DNA of 64,000 nucleotides. It comes from Ostrinia nubilalis. Taxonomy: Eukaryota; Arthropoda; Insecta; Lepidoptera; Crambidae. Both the position numbers and the translations under genes were made by a program. The DNA is taken from positions 8,343,001-8,407,000 of the forward strand of contig NC_087100.1 in the NCBI RefSeq assembly GCF_963855985.1, in the 5' to 3' direction. Below are positions 50,201-60,535 of the stretch, piece after piece (within the stretch, counting starts at the first letter, position 1; the number at the start of each line of letters is the position of its first letter). The notes below the pieces were generated by a model. The model did no database searches. It was given only the letters and a program-made list of their open reading frames with translations, and had not been told where the DNA came from.

Positions 50201-53200
50201 GTTCACATTAGCTATTATACAATAAGACGCTTGTTTGAATAAACCCGAAGACATTTTAACTTCAGATCATTTTAACCATTGCTCATTTCGACGTTTATAC
50301 TTTTTGCCACACTAACAGCCGGTCCGTATGGACATTTTGACACCTGCACATTCCAACCGTTGAGCGTTTTTTCGCATTGACTACCCACTCCCAGAATGAT
50401 CACAAGTACCTCCATTTCCCTGTTCGTCGTACACTTCCTCCTCGGCGACGCCGCACCAGCCCTCGGCCACCCAGTGCTCCACGCACTGCCGCACATCTTC
50501 CGACACCTATGTTTATTTACATTGTGTTAATAAATATTACAAACTTACAAATTAGTGAAACATACATTACTTACAACTAACTAATGTTTAGTTATAAGTA
50601 TTGTAAATTCTGTCTTTTCAGTTTCAAATTACTTAGCAGTGAAAACTTCTAGGTTTAGGTACACCTCATTTTACATATGTTATATTTTGTATTAAACTGT
50701 AAGCTGTATGTTTTCCTAATAAAGAATATTGCGTAATGCAAAAATGTGTTTGCAAAAATGTCTTTTTAAATTAAAAAGGAAGAGTTTATATTGCCCCCAC
50801 TTTTTAAGAGATCTTTATAATATGTAGATTTCAAACATTAATGACGAAATAATTGAGATGAGGTTCATTATTACGTGTTATGATTTAAAACCATTTATGT
50901 AACACATCCATTTAGGCACTACTAAAAAGAAAAAGAATAACAGAAACATTTGAAATACAAAATGACATAACTCGTGCACAAGGATTTTTAATAGCAGTTA
51001 AATGCTTGCCCTTGTTCTACTTTACTATTTCTTGAACGAATGAAACCTATTCAGAGACAATAAACATAGGGTTATAAATAAGTGCATGAACTTTCCGCAA
51101 TTATTAATTTATACTGGGAATTGCCAGCTGGATTGGAATTCGCGCTTGAGAACACAACATGTGTGGAAATCAGCAAATTATATGGACGGACGAGACATTC
51201 AACATCAAATAAGCAAGAATTACATACCACATGTTGCGTAGACTGGAATAAACATTTAAAAATTTTTGATATTTGATTTTTGACAAGTCCTTTGCTAAGT
51301 TACCAGAATCGCTCATGCTTTTGTTTTAACAAAATACTATTTCACAAAATTACGATATCATATATCAGCATAGTGTATATTTTAATCTTCTCATACTCTT
51401 TAAAGGGATTTTACTGGAAATATCCATTACGGAGAAATGTTGGGTATTGGCATAGTTCTCGGAAACATAAATTGAATTCAATGATGCAGCTTAATTTAAT
51501 TTTCCACTGAAAATCTAGGTTGCGTTCATCTCTCTAATAATATTTAGCCAGTAAATGTTTTAAGCAGAACTGGATGCTAGAATTATTACCAGGAACTTAA
51601 ATAGATATTTAATTTATGAATTAGGCCTCTTAGTTTTTTAAATGAGTGAGATCAAGTTTAACTCTACAAACAATATACCTACATTTAACCTAAAAATAAA
51701 ACTTTCTCAGAACCACTATTAAAGCACTCAGCTCTAGTTCATGAAGTTCTGGGAAGTTACAATAAAAATAAGAGACATTCCTAGTACGAGATGACTCAAC
51801 AGCTTTTGAAAAAAATTCGAAGTTTTGAGGCAAACTAAGTTAAGTTTGTGTAAATACTGACTTCGAAAAGTTTTCTAGATCATTAATATGTATAAGAATT
51901 GTTATCCAGGTTAAAGTATTGTCTTTCTTTTTTATTTATTCCGGGTTGTTTGTAGACTTTGATTTGAGAGAAATCTGAATGAAATCATACTTCAAACAAA
52001 CATTAAATCAACTTACCATCTTATCAATTTGTGTGAAGACAACACTGAAGTATGGCACATTGTTAGTCCTGAAACAAATATATACGATATTATAACAAGA
52101 ATGTATGGATTTGTAAAAAAATATCGGATACTGTTGTATACGAAACACATTTTGTTTCATCGTAAGTAAAAAACCCTTGCGATTAAAGCAAAATACAGCA
52201 CATCAGACGTAAACGTTGACTAACAGACTTTAAATTAATATATTATCTGTGTTTTCCTAAAATTAAAATCAAAATGCGTTCACATGTTAGACCAAAATGG
52301 TTAAGTAAAGGAATTAGACTTTGTAGTAAACGGAAAAGAGAATTATTATGGAAATATAGATCTAATCCTAACAACAAAAATAAAAACCTACTTAAATCGT
52401 ATGCTAGACGTTATAAATCTGTAATAAAATTGACCCAAAAAGCCCAAAATAACTTTTTTATAAATAATTCTCTAAATAAATGTAAAAGTACTTGGCAAAT
52501 TATAAATAGAACCAAATCAAGATATCCCAAGGAAAGCATAGATAAAATAAAAATAACAGACAGAGTGATCACTAACCCCAAAGACATTGCTAATGCTTTT
52601 AATGACTATTACATTAACGAAGTTAAATCAGAAAATAATCTAAAGTTAAATGATAAATCTACAGGATCTAATCTGAAAACAATTTTTATGGCACCTACTA
52701 CTCCTGATGATATCCAGGCGGTAATACTTTCTTTGAAAAATACAAATAGCGCCGGTTATGATGAATTAGTGACAATGATAATAAAAGATTCATGTGTTAT
52801 CATTTCGCCAGTGCTTAATTTCATATTCAACCTATGTATTGAACAGGGTATTTTTCCAGAAATGCTAAAAAAATCTATTGTCAAACCCCTCTTTAAAAAA
52901 GAAGACAGGACGAATATGAGTTTCTACAGACCGGTAGCAATGATCCCAATATTTTCAAAAATATTTGAGAAATTAATTTATAAGCAACTGAATTCATTTC
53001 TAGAAATTAATTCTATTTTTACGCCCCAACAATATGGTTTTAGGAAGAACAAATCAATTAATATGGCAATTTACAAATTTCTTCAAGAAGTGACCACAAA
53101 TATGGATCAACGGATACCTACCGTTGCGGTGTACATGGATCTATCGAAAGCATTTGATTATGTGGATCACAGAATTTTGTTGAATAAATTATATAAGTAT

Positions 53201-56200
53201 GGTGTTAGAGGAAATGCACATGATTTGATAAAATCTTATTTGACAGGTAGGGAACAAGCAACACAAATTGATAAAATTAATTATGCAACAAAAACTGAAA
53301 CTATATATCAATCAGAGTTTAGGGAAGTCAAATATGGAGTCCCACAAGGAAGCGTACTGGGACCATTGTTATTTTTAATATATATTAATGACTTGCCATC
53401 AGCAACAAAATTAACCAATATGACATTATTTGCGGACGACAGTACTTTTTACTAATGACAATTTTAAAGAATTGGAAACTGACATTAACAATTCCTTGAC
53501 AACAGTTATAAATTGGCTTGATAATAATAATCTTAAAATAAATTTGGACAAAACTTTACTAATGAATTTTAGACAGCGAACAAAAAATAAAGAAATTAAC
53601 ATTAATATTAAATATTCTAATAAAATAATCAATGAAACAGAAACAACAAAATTTCTAGGACTTTATATTGATAATACATTAAAATGGAAAAATCATATTG
53701 AACATGTGTGTAAAAAGTTAAGTCAGTTTTCTTATGCATTATATAATTTGAGAAAAAATGCCAATGAATCCACTTTATTGACTGCCTATCATGGCTATGT
53801 AGCGTCGACATTGCGATATGGTGTCATGTTTTGGGGAAATTCAACAGACAAAGATCTTGCGTTTAGAGCTCAGAAACGATGCATACGAGCAATGTACAAT
53901 CTGAAACAGACTGATTCATGTAAACCATTTTTTGTTAAGCTAAAAATTTTGACCGTACCATGCTTGTATATTTTTGAGTGTGCAATGTTTGTTAAAACTA
54001 ATTTAGATTTATATTCTTTTAAAACTAGAGAGCGTCACAAGCACAAGTTATGTACAGTGGCCAGCAAGACAGCTTTGCTTCAAGGAAGTGTCTTCTGCAA
54101 CGCACCGCGTATCTTTAATAAAATTCCCGAGTCCATTCGAAACTCTGAAGATCTGATATCTTTTAAACGAAATCTTAGTGATTTTTTGACAGAAAAATGT
54201 TATTATAAGACTAGTGACTTTTTGACGGACCAAATTGTTTATTGATCGATTATTTGAAAAATGTTGAATAATTACTTAATATGTTTGCACCTAACCTTCA
54301 GCATAAACTTTAACCCTAGAATTAAGCACTAACTATTGTATGCCTTCAAGGCGGAACGCAGCCGATCTATATCCATTTATAATTTGACAACCTATGTACC
54401 TGTGATTCACAATAAACGTATTTTGAATTTGAATTTGAATTTGAACACCTATATATCTATAAAAGCGAAAGATCACTGACTGACGTACTCATCACGAAAT
54501 CAGGAGGTGTTCACTTACGTCTCGAAAAGCGGGTGGTAGTAAGTCAGGCCCTGCTGCAGATCGATTTGCACGAGGGTGATGAGATTCACGAGGTCCTCAC
54601 CACGCTCCGACTCCGTGTCCTGGGCACATAAAGCCTCGTACCACTCCGCTGTACCCTTACGCAGGCTGCCCACTATCTCTGTCCTGTGTACAAGGTTCAT
54701 TGTTAGGGCAATTTTGGAGTAAGTAGTTGACCGCCACTCATTTCATTTGACAACCGAAAAAATACAACTCTGAAAATATATAATTTTTTCGCTGCTAAAA
54801 CGAATTATGCCAAACGTGTTACACGAAATCATAAAGCATAGGTAAATAAATAACAATAAATATTTGCGTAAATGTTTAAAATACCCTTATTACATGTCCA
54901 TATGTGTTCAGTCACGAATGTTTGAATAACAATGCACGGTACAACAGCGAGTTTACGGCTCTCATTCAATGCGTGATATTTACATAACGTTATTGCATAT
55001 CATTTTCATATAAACTCTCTGAAATACACCGCCTTCCGAATAAATCATTGATGGTTCATACAAAACGTAGCTTTATAAGGTAAACGTATCTAAACACTGT
55101 TTTAACATTTGGTTCTTTAAGGAAGGTACCTACTTAAGTAAGTACCCAATCTAACTAAAGAGCTAATTGAATACTCTGAGCTTCTTGTAATATCTTAAGA
55201 ACCATATCAATTACCGACTCAAATTTCCAGAACTGACGAGGATAATTTTTCTAAGTACTTCAATTACTTGACTAAGAATCCTTTTAAATGTAATCGTTTA
55301 ATTTCAGATTAGGAGAGTGCTCCAAAGAAACTTTCCACTTAAATACTCGCCTGATTTCCTTGTTGAAGGGACAACATCTCCAGAACGCTTTCATTTGTGA
55401 CAGCTGACTTAAACATCGCAGCAGGAACTCCAGCCTGTAGGGAAAGTTTTACGTAAGTAAGAAATAATAAGAGCTACAGAAGTTGCAAGTATAAATGTAT
55501 TATTCAATCAACCAATTTGTTTCTGTCGCTTGTTTGAGCCAACGTGTAATACCGTTGTAATTGTTTGTTTTCAGGAATAATACTTATCGCTCGTGAAATT
55601 TTCAATATAGGTTTTGATGTTAATTTACAGAATAAAAGAATAGGTATCAGACCAAGCTCTTAGCTGAAAACAGTGGAATAAGATTTCACTTTTTTGTGAG
55701 TTTAGGTACCTACCAACATATCATTATTTCCGAAACATGCCTAACAATCTATCTAAGCACCCACCTAACGTAATTGATCAAAAATTATTTATATTGTTAC
55801 TTAGTGGCTTATAATTTTTCTTAAGTGAGGACTCCAGCCAAACAACCGTCGTTAATATTATAATGAAGTCGCCAATTAATGTCGCTTGGGAGCTGATCCC
55901 ACTGAGGCATTGTGGTTTGCCTGCTCCTAATCAATTATTCCGCCCTCGAGGCCCGCAAACCTGTCCCGTTCCGAACTGCTTCAGAAAATTACTCTTTTTG
56001 AAGCTGAGGTTAAGAATTTATTACACCAGTAAAGATAAAATTAGTATCGGCTTTTTTCTGAAGGGTTATATTAAATTCGTTATTAAACACCTGTTCATGC
56101 TAAACATTCACCTTGTGCTTTGAGAATATTGAGCTTTCGCAAAATTCAATTTTGTGTTATGAAGACTTGAATCAACTATGATTATATGCGAGCTGGATTG

Positions 56201-58219
56201 TACTTAGCTTACATTATTCCATTTAAACCTCAAATTAAAAGTGGTAAGTGTCGCTGGCTAACAAAATCTTAATGTAAGGTGCCTTAGCTACGTAGGTTAG
56301 TCTAATAAATGTATAATTTTTATCTTGTAGATTAGCGCCATGATCGTAGAGTTAGTTGGTACTTTAATTTTGCCCATAATTAATGACGTAGGTAACATGT
56401 GTAGGAAACTGTCTGTAGACAAAACGAATCGGTTTAGTTCGGGTTTCACTAAGGTATTAATCTATAAATACGACGAATATTAACAAGGACTTGTTACATA
56501 GTAATGAGACTACTAGGAATTTGGGTCCTACATGAGATACAGTTCAAACACAGGACTCTTTGACGCACGTATTGGGGCCTAAAGTATACAACCGATTGCC
56601 TAAAATAGTGAAAGAAGCGGTATCACTCCATTCTTTCAAATTTCAATTAAAAAAGTGGTTGATCGAGCAGGCGTTCTATAAAATTGACGAACTGTTTGGA
56701 ATTTAATTATTATTGACACTGTTACCCACTATTTATTTTGACATTTAATTGACATTAATTCTATTTGTATTATTAATTTATTTGGACATGATGTGTATTT
56801 CTTTCTTATTAATACTGCAATTGTTTATTATTAATAAGAAAATATATTGAAAATTTGACATGTAATGAACATTATGAATAAATTTCTTATTCTTATTCTT
56901 ATTCTTATTCTTATTCTTACCTACCCACTCTTTTCAGAAACAACAATCGGTAAGTATAAGGTATATAACGGTAGATAGATTAGTGTTTCTCTTGAAAAGT
57001 CAAATCGAACGATTTCTGTTTATTTGATCACTCTCGTTAGGTACTCTAATAACTCTAACCCAGAAACGTGTTTCCTTAGATAGGGATAAAGAACTTTATA
57101 GAAATATCACAACTATTTGTCCTCTCTAGCAAGACGCAGTCACTTCACTTTAAAAAGTTCTTAGCTTTCTGCCAACTGTTTTTAAAATATCAACTTAAAC
57201 TTGTGCAATACGTGTATTCGAGTCGACCTGACCATCTAAGTACTCGTACCTAATAAAAGTCACAAAGTTAGATATTAGGTACAAGTTGATATGAGTAGCA
57301 CTTCTTATCTCAGAAGTCTCTACTAAATGACGAAATTCACCTGAATTGTTGCATGATCGCGCCTACAGTTCGCGGTGCAGAAGCAGTTGGGCAGCGCACG
57401 CTCTACGAACTCGCCGAAGCAGTCGGCGAGCCAGCGCTCCTCGTCGCGCGTCACGCCACCTGAGACACCGCTGCTACGTCATTACACCTGCTAACACTCA
57501 CTTGTTGAGGCTGTAGTGGTGCAGCACGGGGTACAGGTCCCGGTGCAAACGCAGCTGGTGTAGCGCGCGCTCTACAAACTCCCCGAAGCAGTCGGCGAGC
57601 CAGCGCTCCTCATCACGCGTTACGCCGCCCGAGTCTCCGCTGCCGCTGCCACTGCTGCTGCTTGAGCATTCGCTCGCGCACCAAGCACGCTCCAGCTCGG
57701 TAAGCAGCTTGTACATGTATCTAAATAATAACAATTTACAGGTCTCAGAGTAGTATTTCGGTGAGAAACCAAACCAAAGACAAAAGGTTATTGTGTATTT
57801 AAAGTAGTCTGAAAAGTTTTACTCAAAATCAAGTAAATTTTTGTCAGCCACATGTCTTCATTAGAGGCGTATAATTTAGATACGTTATAACTAGGAGATA
57901 AAATATTGTAGGTGCTCAATTTTAGCACACAGTATCTAGGAGATACAATTACAAGAGAAAGTAAATACTCTAAAAAGTACTTGGGATCCAGCGGAGCATC
58001 ACTGTTCAAGCGGCAGGCAGCAGCGAATCTAGCGATGGCGGCCTGCAGCGCACTCATATCCCCCTGTATGGCGTGCTGGTGCAGCAGCGTCTGCGCCGCG
58101 CCGCCAAGCTCGCCCTCCCATGCGCCTGCGTCGCTCTCCGCGCCGCTCGCCGCGCCGCACGCCGCTGTCTCCACCTCGTGAGCGAGCAGCACCCCGAATA
58201 GGCGCTCATGTTGGCGAAC
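32263..58219 (-). CDS. Munc13-family vesicle-priming protein (BAIAP3 / unc-13 homolog 4 type), 5'-incomplete
   Basis: Seventeen minus-strand exons join in phase: 58219-57981, 57720-57502, 55434-55351, 54683-54519, 52068-52017, 50506-50410, 48628-48496, 46520-46438, 45716-45653, 44544-44384, 41309-41219, 38448-38271, 35946-35721, 35418-35253, 35175-35016, 34415-34181 and 32357-32263. The product is 815 residues plus stop. MHD1 lies at about 330-400 (KWFEPLVDRW ... HSTSSVDTAA), MHD2 at about 523-600 (LLEYLDQHLSSLNTWLLPRA) and a C2 domain at about 653-785 with calcium ligands (LDPNGLSDPFV, WDRDVLTADDF). The C-terminus LESRTTDK..DFVKKQK is family-like. These proteins promote SNARE assembly in regulated exocytosis. 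The N-terminal part, including any first C2 domain, is missing and should lie at higher coordinates. One intron appears to start with GC. Confidence 0.9.
34181..35175 (-). CDS. C2-domain exons of the Munc13-family gene
   Basis: Exon 35175-35016 encodes VYFNHDSLCVEVLSARDVIP followed by LDPNGLSDPFVVLELLPKRL; exon 34415-34181 encodes KTLNPVWDECFEFSVSLEA and SVWDRDVLTADDFAGEAFV. The junction is in phase 0 between Lys-Lys. Asp residues at the five usual calcium-binding positions of loops 1 and 3 are present, so calcium-dependent membrane binding is expected. This is the C-terminal (C2B-equivalent) domain. Confidence 0.92.
35721..35946 (-). CDS. MHD2 exon with two possible in-frame acceptors
   Basis: Encodes AITPLLEYLDQHLSSLNTWL and continues with RAFTRALAGCWSAVLKEV, the MHD2 signature. 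The acceptor CCCAAAG|GCA (exon start 35946) joins in phase 0 with the preceding exon ending PDTLPTAQ and gives the expected family spacing. A second AG at 35977 would start the exon at 35976, also in phase 0, and add ten residues (NLPVRGILPK). The first is preferred because of its pyrimidine tract and family alignment. Confidence 0.8.
36000..38270. other. Intron between MHD exons
   Basis: AT-rich intron containing the rearranged RTE fragment at 37258-37435 and a small inverted repeat (CTCAAAACTCGATTC at 38096-38110 facing GAATCGAGTTTTGAG at 38170-38184), possibly a 90-bp MITE. No extra exon is needed, because flanking exons join in phase. Confidence 0.5.
37258..37435 (-). mobile_element. RTE-type LINE 3' fragment with 5' inversion
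   Basis: The minus strand at 37310-37258 encodes the reverse-transcriptase C-terminus EAYVQQWTSYG-stop followed by an (ATG)n-like tail. The adjoining plus strand 37318-37430 encodes KRSVRRPPTRWTDDIVKVAG followed by KRWTQAATNRSIW, which in intact elements comes just before EAYVQQW on the same strand. The head is therefore inverted relative to the tail, as produced by twin priming during LINE insertion. Confidence 0.75.
38701..38824. mobile_element. MITE with CCCCCTTACTAATAAAA termini (about 124 bp)
   Basis: The left end TAACCCCCTTACTAATAAAA is matched by the right end TTTTATTAGTAAGGGGGTAA, with an inner pair ATCAGTGTTTTAAAGTGAC / GTCATTTTAAAACAGTGAT. The whole element is nearly one hairpin. 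It lies in an intron of the Munc13-family gene. Confidence 0.85.
39654..39746 (+). repeat. Helentron-like repeat 3' end, second copy
   Basis: This stretch is identical by eye to 3279-3371, including the terminal hairpin GGGGGCAC-TGCC-GTGCCCCC (39723-39742). The upstream part of the repeat is absent, so this copy is truncated to its 3' end. Intronic. Confidence 0.85.
40760..41140 (+). mobile_element. hAT-type MITE, ATCCGTAACCG family, copy 3
   Basis: It begins CAGGGACGTTGTGGATATCC and ends TATCCATAACATCCCTA, flanked by GCTTCACG (40752-40759) and GCTTCATG (41141-41148), an 8-bp target duplication with one difference. The interior resembles copy 1 throughout. It lies in the intron about 80 bases from the exon ending at 41219. 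Confidence 0.87.
41294..42107. repeat. 392-bp tandem duplication with 30-bp filler
   Basis: Copy A (41294-41685) and copy B (41716-42107) both run from GTGGTCTTGTTTTGAC to TTTGGCAATTTTACT with few differences. They are separated by 30 bases (41686-41715) that are identical to 44211-44240, starting GCTATTACTCTAATTAG. Copy A begins inside the exon 41309-41219; copy B therefore carries 16 bases of exon plus the acceptor region, with CCCAG changed to CCAAG. Confidence 0.92.
42110..44380. other. Intron, nothing further recognised
   Basis: Intronic DNA of the Munc13-family gene. A GC-richer patch lies at 43080-43160 and another at 42480-42540, neither with a motif or splice-consistent frame. The source of the 30-bp filler (44211-44240) lies near its end. 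Confidence 0.4.
45653..46520 (-). CDS. MHD1 core exons of the Munc13-family gene
   Basis: Exon 46520-46438 encodes WFEPLVDRWLAVTKTMALQR and exon 45716-45653 encodes RPVEGEHLVKHSTSSVDTAA, which is the most conserved part of the MHD1 (MUN) region, where the HSxSSVD motif is typical. The junction is phase 1 (G+AT giving Asp). The following exon 44544-44384 continues LYHMRLVWRAIGG. Confidence 0.9.
46521..48495. other. Intron with one short MITE
   Basis: AT-rich intron. A diverged copy of the TAGGCTGAGTT-type MITE lies at 48253-48326. I see nothing else. Confidence 0.4.
48253..48326. mobile_element. TAGGCTGAGTT-type MITE, copy 2 (short)
   Basis: Starts TAAGGCTGAGTTTAAAGGTA and ends ATGGTGGAACTCAGCATA, inverted. 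The interior retains ACCGATGTTTTTTGTCAAAG. It is about 50 bases shorter than the other two copies. Confidence 0.65.
49891..50366. mobile_element. Foldback with 77-bp arms beside an exon
   Basis: The arm at 49891-49967 (CGCTCAACGGTTGGAATGTG ...) is the reverse complement of 50290-50366 with one visible difference. The interior has repeated TCAAAATGT / ACATTTTGA motifs. The right arm ends 44 bases from the exon border at 50410 of the Munc13-family gene. Outer boundaries and target duplication are not clear. Confidence 0.75.
50570..52010. other. Intron, nothing recognised
   Basis: AT-rich intronic sequence with short frames only. No repeats or exons can be supported. Confidence 0.4.
52274..54245 (+). 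pseudogene. LINE reverse transcriptase with one frameshift
   Basis: The first frame (52274-53455, 393 codons) begins in the linker before the polymerase (RPKWLSKGIRLCSKRKREL), then fingers and palm motifs: KSIVKPLFKK, YRPVAMIPIFSKIFEKLI, AVYMDLSKAFDYVDH, YGVPQGSVLGPLLFLIYIND and the catalytic TLFADDST. It stops at 53453 just after that site. The second frame (53430-54245) continues with LFTNDNFKELETDINNSL and runs through the thumb and C-terminus (RAQKRCIRAMYNLKQTDSC ... APRIFNKIPESIRN). A single one-base shift near 53440-53450 breaks an otherwise open frame of about 650 codons, so the copy is young but dead. Confidence 0.88.
52274..54446 (+). mobile_element. 5'-truncated L2/CR1-like LINE, antisense in an intron
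   Basis: The element encodes a reverse transcriptase but no endonuclease, so it is 5'-truncated close to 52274. The 3' UTR has AATAAA (54411) and ends in (TTTGAA)n at 54425-54446, the tail type seen in L2-like elements of moths. It lies between the exons at 52017-52068 and 54519-54683 of the minus-strand host gene, in the opposite orientation. Confidence 0.85.
55350..55351 (-). other. Non-canonical GC donor splice site
   Basis: Exon 55434-55351 ends ATCAG and the intron begins GCGAGT. Only this position keeps phase with the next exon (AG+G gives Arg, then TEIVGSLRKG); the nearby GT (CGA|GTATTT) would shift the frame. GC-AG introns are a known minor class. Confidence 0.7.
55860..56510. other. 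Intron, nothing recognised
   Basis: The plus-strand frame at 55863-56123 (86 codons) starts with a GC-richer part but has no motif and ends in AT-rich sequence; I do not call it. Confidence 0.35.
56520..56925 (+). mobile_element. LINE 3' end fragment with (TTATTC)n tail
   Basis: The frame VLGPKVYNRLPKIVKEAVSL followed by HSFKFQLKKWLIEQAFYKID and a stop near 56705 is the usual C-terminal end of L2/CR1-type reverse-transcriptase proteins. A 3' UTR of about 180 bases follows, then AATAAATTTCTTATTC and a (TTATTC)n tail to 56920. It is heavily 5'-truncated and a different family from the LINE at 52274. Antisense within the host gene. Confidence 0.8.
57364..57475 (-). pseudogene. Decayed duplicate of the exon at 57502-57720
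   Basis: The minus strand encodes SSGVSGGVTRDEERWLADCF followed by GEFVERAL, almost identical to the neighbouring exon. Differences in that part are nearly all at third codon positions. One base is then missing relative to the real exon, and in the original frame a TAG replaces the Tyr codon soon after. In the shifted frame the reading stays open to ATTCAG|GTGAAT. An acceptor-like GTAGCAG lies at its 5' side. Confidence 0.85.
57502..57720 (-). CDS. Exon with Ser/Gly tract, Munc13-family gene
   Basis: Encodes YMYKLLTELERAWCASEC, a Ser/Gly-rich linker (SSSSSGSGSGDSGG) and VTRDEERWLADCFGEFVERA, then LHRDLYPVLHHYSLNK. The acceptor (TATTTAG|A) and donor (AACAA|GTGAGT) fit phases with both neighbours. 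The Ser/Gly tract, absent from most family members as far as I recall, suggests a flexible loop. Confidence 0.85.
57981..58219 (-). CDS. 5'-most recognised exon of the Munc13-family gene
   Basis: Encodes VRQHERLFGVLLAHEVETAA, an Ala/Gly-rich segment, then LLHQHAIQGDMSALQAAIAR and NSDAPLDPK. The acceptor is GATGTAG|GTT. The donor CCCAA|GTACTT is weak in the window but is the one that keeps phase with the next exon; the same GTACTT donor is used by the exon ending at 50410. The frame also stays open past it, so a longer form (KYFLEYLLSL) is possible but would be out of phase. Confidence 0.78.
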
Positions 58220-58224
58220 CTACA

Positions 58225-60030
58225 TCATTTATTTATGTACAGATCACAGCACTTCAGCGTAAACAAGGTGTAGTTTACCATAATAGTTTAAAAATCGATT
58301 AAGTAACTATAGTTTGGAAAGAGCAAACAAAGTAATAAATAGGTAAATAGAATAAGATTATGCTAATAACTTATGAAATTTTCCTATTTTATAGACAACC
58401 TTATAGACACTTTAATGGAATTGTTTTTATTAGTAACTGAACACTAATTTTGTGCTAAACTTTTATCAAAAGGAAAATGTTAAGTGAGTTTGTTAGAAGA
58501 ATCAATATTGTTCTGCAATAAAAGGAGTTTGATCGTGATAATTAATGTCTGATCATGCTCCCGGAAAGATGCTACCCTTAATTTGAGAGAGCAGGGTATA
58601 ATGCAAACCTTAGAATTGGGATGCGAAAACTTGTGGAGCGAAAAAAGCCAGTCCCATTGAGTCACAGTGGAGTGAAAGAGGTGCCTCCGAATGAATTGGA
58701 TTTATCGCGTAATCGCAATTTCGCTTCACTCGCTCGCTCAGTTGATTACGTGGGACTAAAACACTTTCACCCAATGAATACGTTATCGAGATGCTGGCAA
58801 TTTTTCGCCACTAAAATTTGGTATTCAACATCACAAATTGATGGCTTAAAGTAATCATACCAATATAATAAACACAAATACCTTGAAAGGAAACTACTCT
58901 AGAAAATGTAGGTACGAATATAGTTTCGAAATATACTTAGTAGCTGAAAATAAATGAATATTTGAGATGTTTCACTTCATACCGAAAATATATTACAAAA
59001 AACAGAAATAAAAGGCGAAAACTTCGTAAGCAATAAGTAAAACATGTTTTTGGAACAGGAAAATAGGAGAGCTGAATTCAGAATAGACATTGATCTACAT
59101 TCACTGGAAGATCCGATTATTCAAAAAGGAGCAGCTTTTTTGTTAGGGACACAATCGTTTGATCGGGTGGTTCGGGGAATCGCCTGCTAATAATAGACTG
59201 ATAAGATTGTTAATATGATATTGGATAAACAAGGCATTGTGGGCGAAAATAACAATATGTGCGATGGAGCGTGCGCGACGAGAGCCGCCCAGCCGCCCGC
59301 CCAGGCGGCAGCCGCCCGCTGCACACAAAGGGCCGCGTAACTATAGCGACTAATGGCTCGCTGCAAAAAGCCAATAAAATGTTTTATGTACGGTGCATTG
59401 GCTCAGCAGATTAGCAATATTGAACTGATACGCTATAATCCACGATATGTCAACGCCGCGCTTTATTATAAAGTTATGGTTCCGCTCGTACCAGAAAACG
59501 TTACTCGATCGGAAAAAACATTTTATGTTATTAATATCCGAGGCACTTGAGCGTAAAATTAGACTAATGGAGCAGGAGGAAAATCACGCAGCTACGAATA
59601 TACTACTCCTTTCGATTGGAAAAGTACTTTGGTTTCCGATTACTTATCCGTTTGACCCCCGCCGACATAATATTTTTTCCTTGTTCCACTTTAGTAGAAG
59701 TAAATGACTCCTACCAAAAACACTTTGTTATGTGTCGGTCTAGTTCAAGCGCAAACGTTAACGAACCAAATTGGTTTGCATGATGTGGTTAGTGGTAACT
59801 GTAAAAGTTATGACTGGCGAAACACGCGCTCCGACGAGAACGAGAACTGAAAAACAAACAATTTGAGTTTGTATAGCTGTCAAATTGGTTAACGGATACA
59901 TGTTTTATGACATGAATTAGTCCATTTTCAATTAAATATGGCTTACTGAACACAATATTTTTAATTTTTAATAATAGCTTTATTTCCTAGAAGTAGTAAA
60001 GACAATAAGAACATTTTTAGCGGCTTCTGC
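58225..60030. other. Upstream intron or flank, with a CpG-rich patch
   Basis: No further exon of the Munc13-family gene can be supported. A CG-dense patch at 59265-59335 (GAGCGTGCGCGACGAGAGCC, CCGCCCAGGCGG) could be a promoter or untranslated first exon on either strand. The remainder is AT-rich. Confidence 0.35.
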
Positions 60031-60033
60031 ACT

Positions 60034-60155
60034 TAGGCTCGGTTGCACCATCTTACTTTAACTGTGACAAACGTCAAAAATCTATCAAACTCCATACAAA
60101 AAACACCGGTTATCGATATAGTTACGATCAAAGTTAGGTGGTGCAACTCAGCCTA
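60034..60155. mobile_element. TAGGCTGAGTT-type MITE, copy 3
   Basis: Starts TAGGCTCGGTTGCACCATCT and ends AGGTGGTGCAACTCAGCCTA, inverted. The interior AAACACCGGTTATCG matches copy 1 in the opposite orientation. Confidence 0.75.
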
Positions 60156-60535
60156 AGATAACGCTTGTATCGCAGCTACCAAATAACACAACTCTAAAAC
60201 GTAAATTACAGTAGCAGTTGGACAAACGGTTTGACTTATAAGCTAATGACAAAATAACATAAAAATATTAAAACATTACTATTTAGATTTAAGTTTTGAA
60301 ACAAAATTGGTAAGTTTGTGTTTTGGTACAAATACAAGTTTAATTAGGTATTCAAAATATGCCGTAAATATCCTCTAAGTTAGTATTAATAACAATTCGA
60401 GATTTTTTTTAGTTTAGTTTAGTTAGTAGAAGTGTATTATTTAAAACGCATAAATTGTTAAACTACTCGTATCTTTTTCCAAGTTTTAAATCAATTAGGA
60501 AAAAGGTACTTGAAGGATACATCACTTTACTATTA

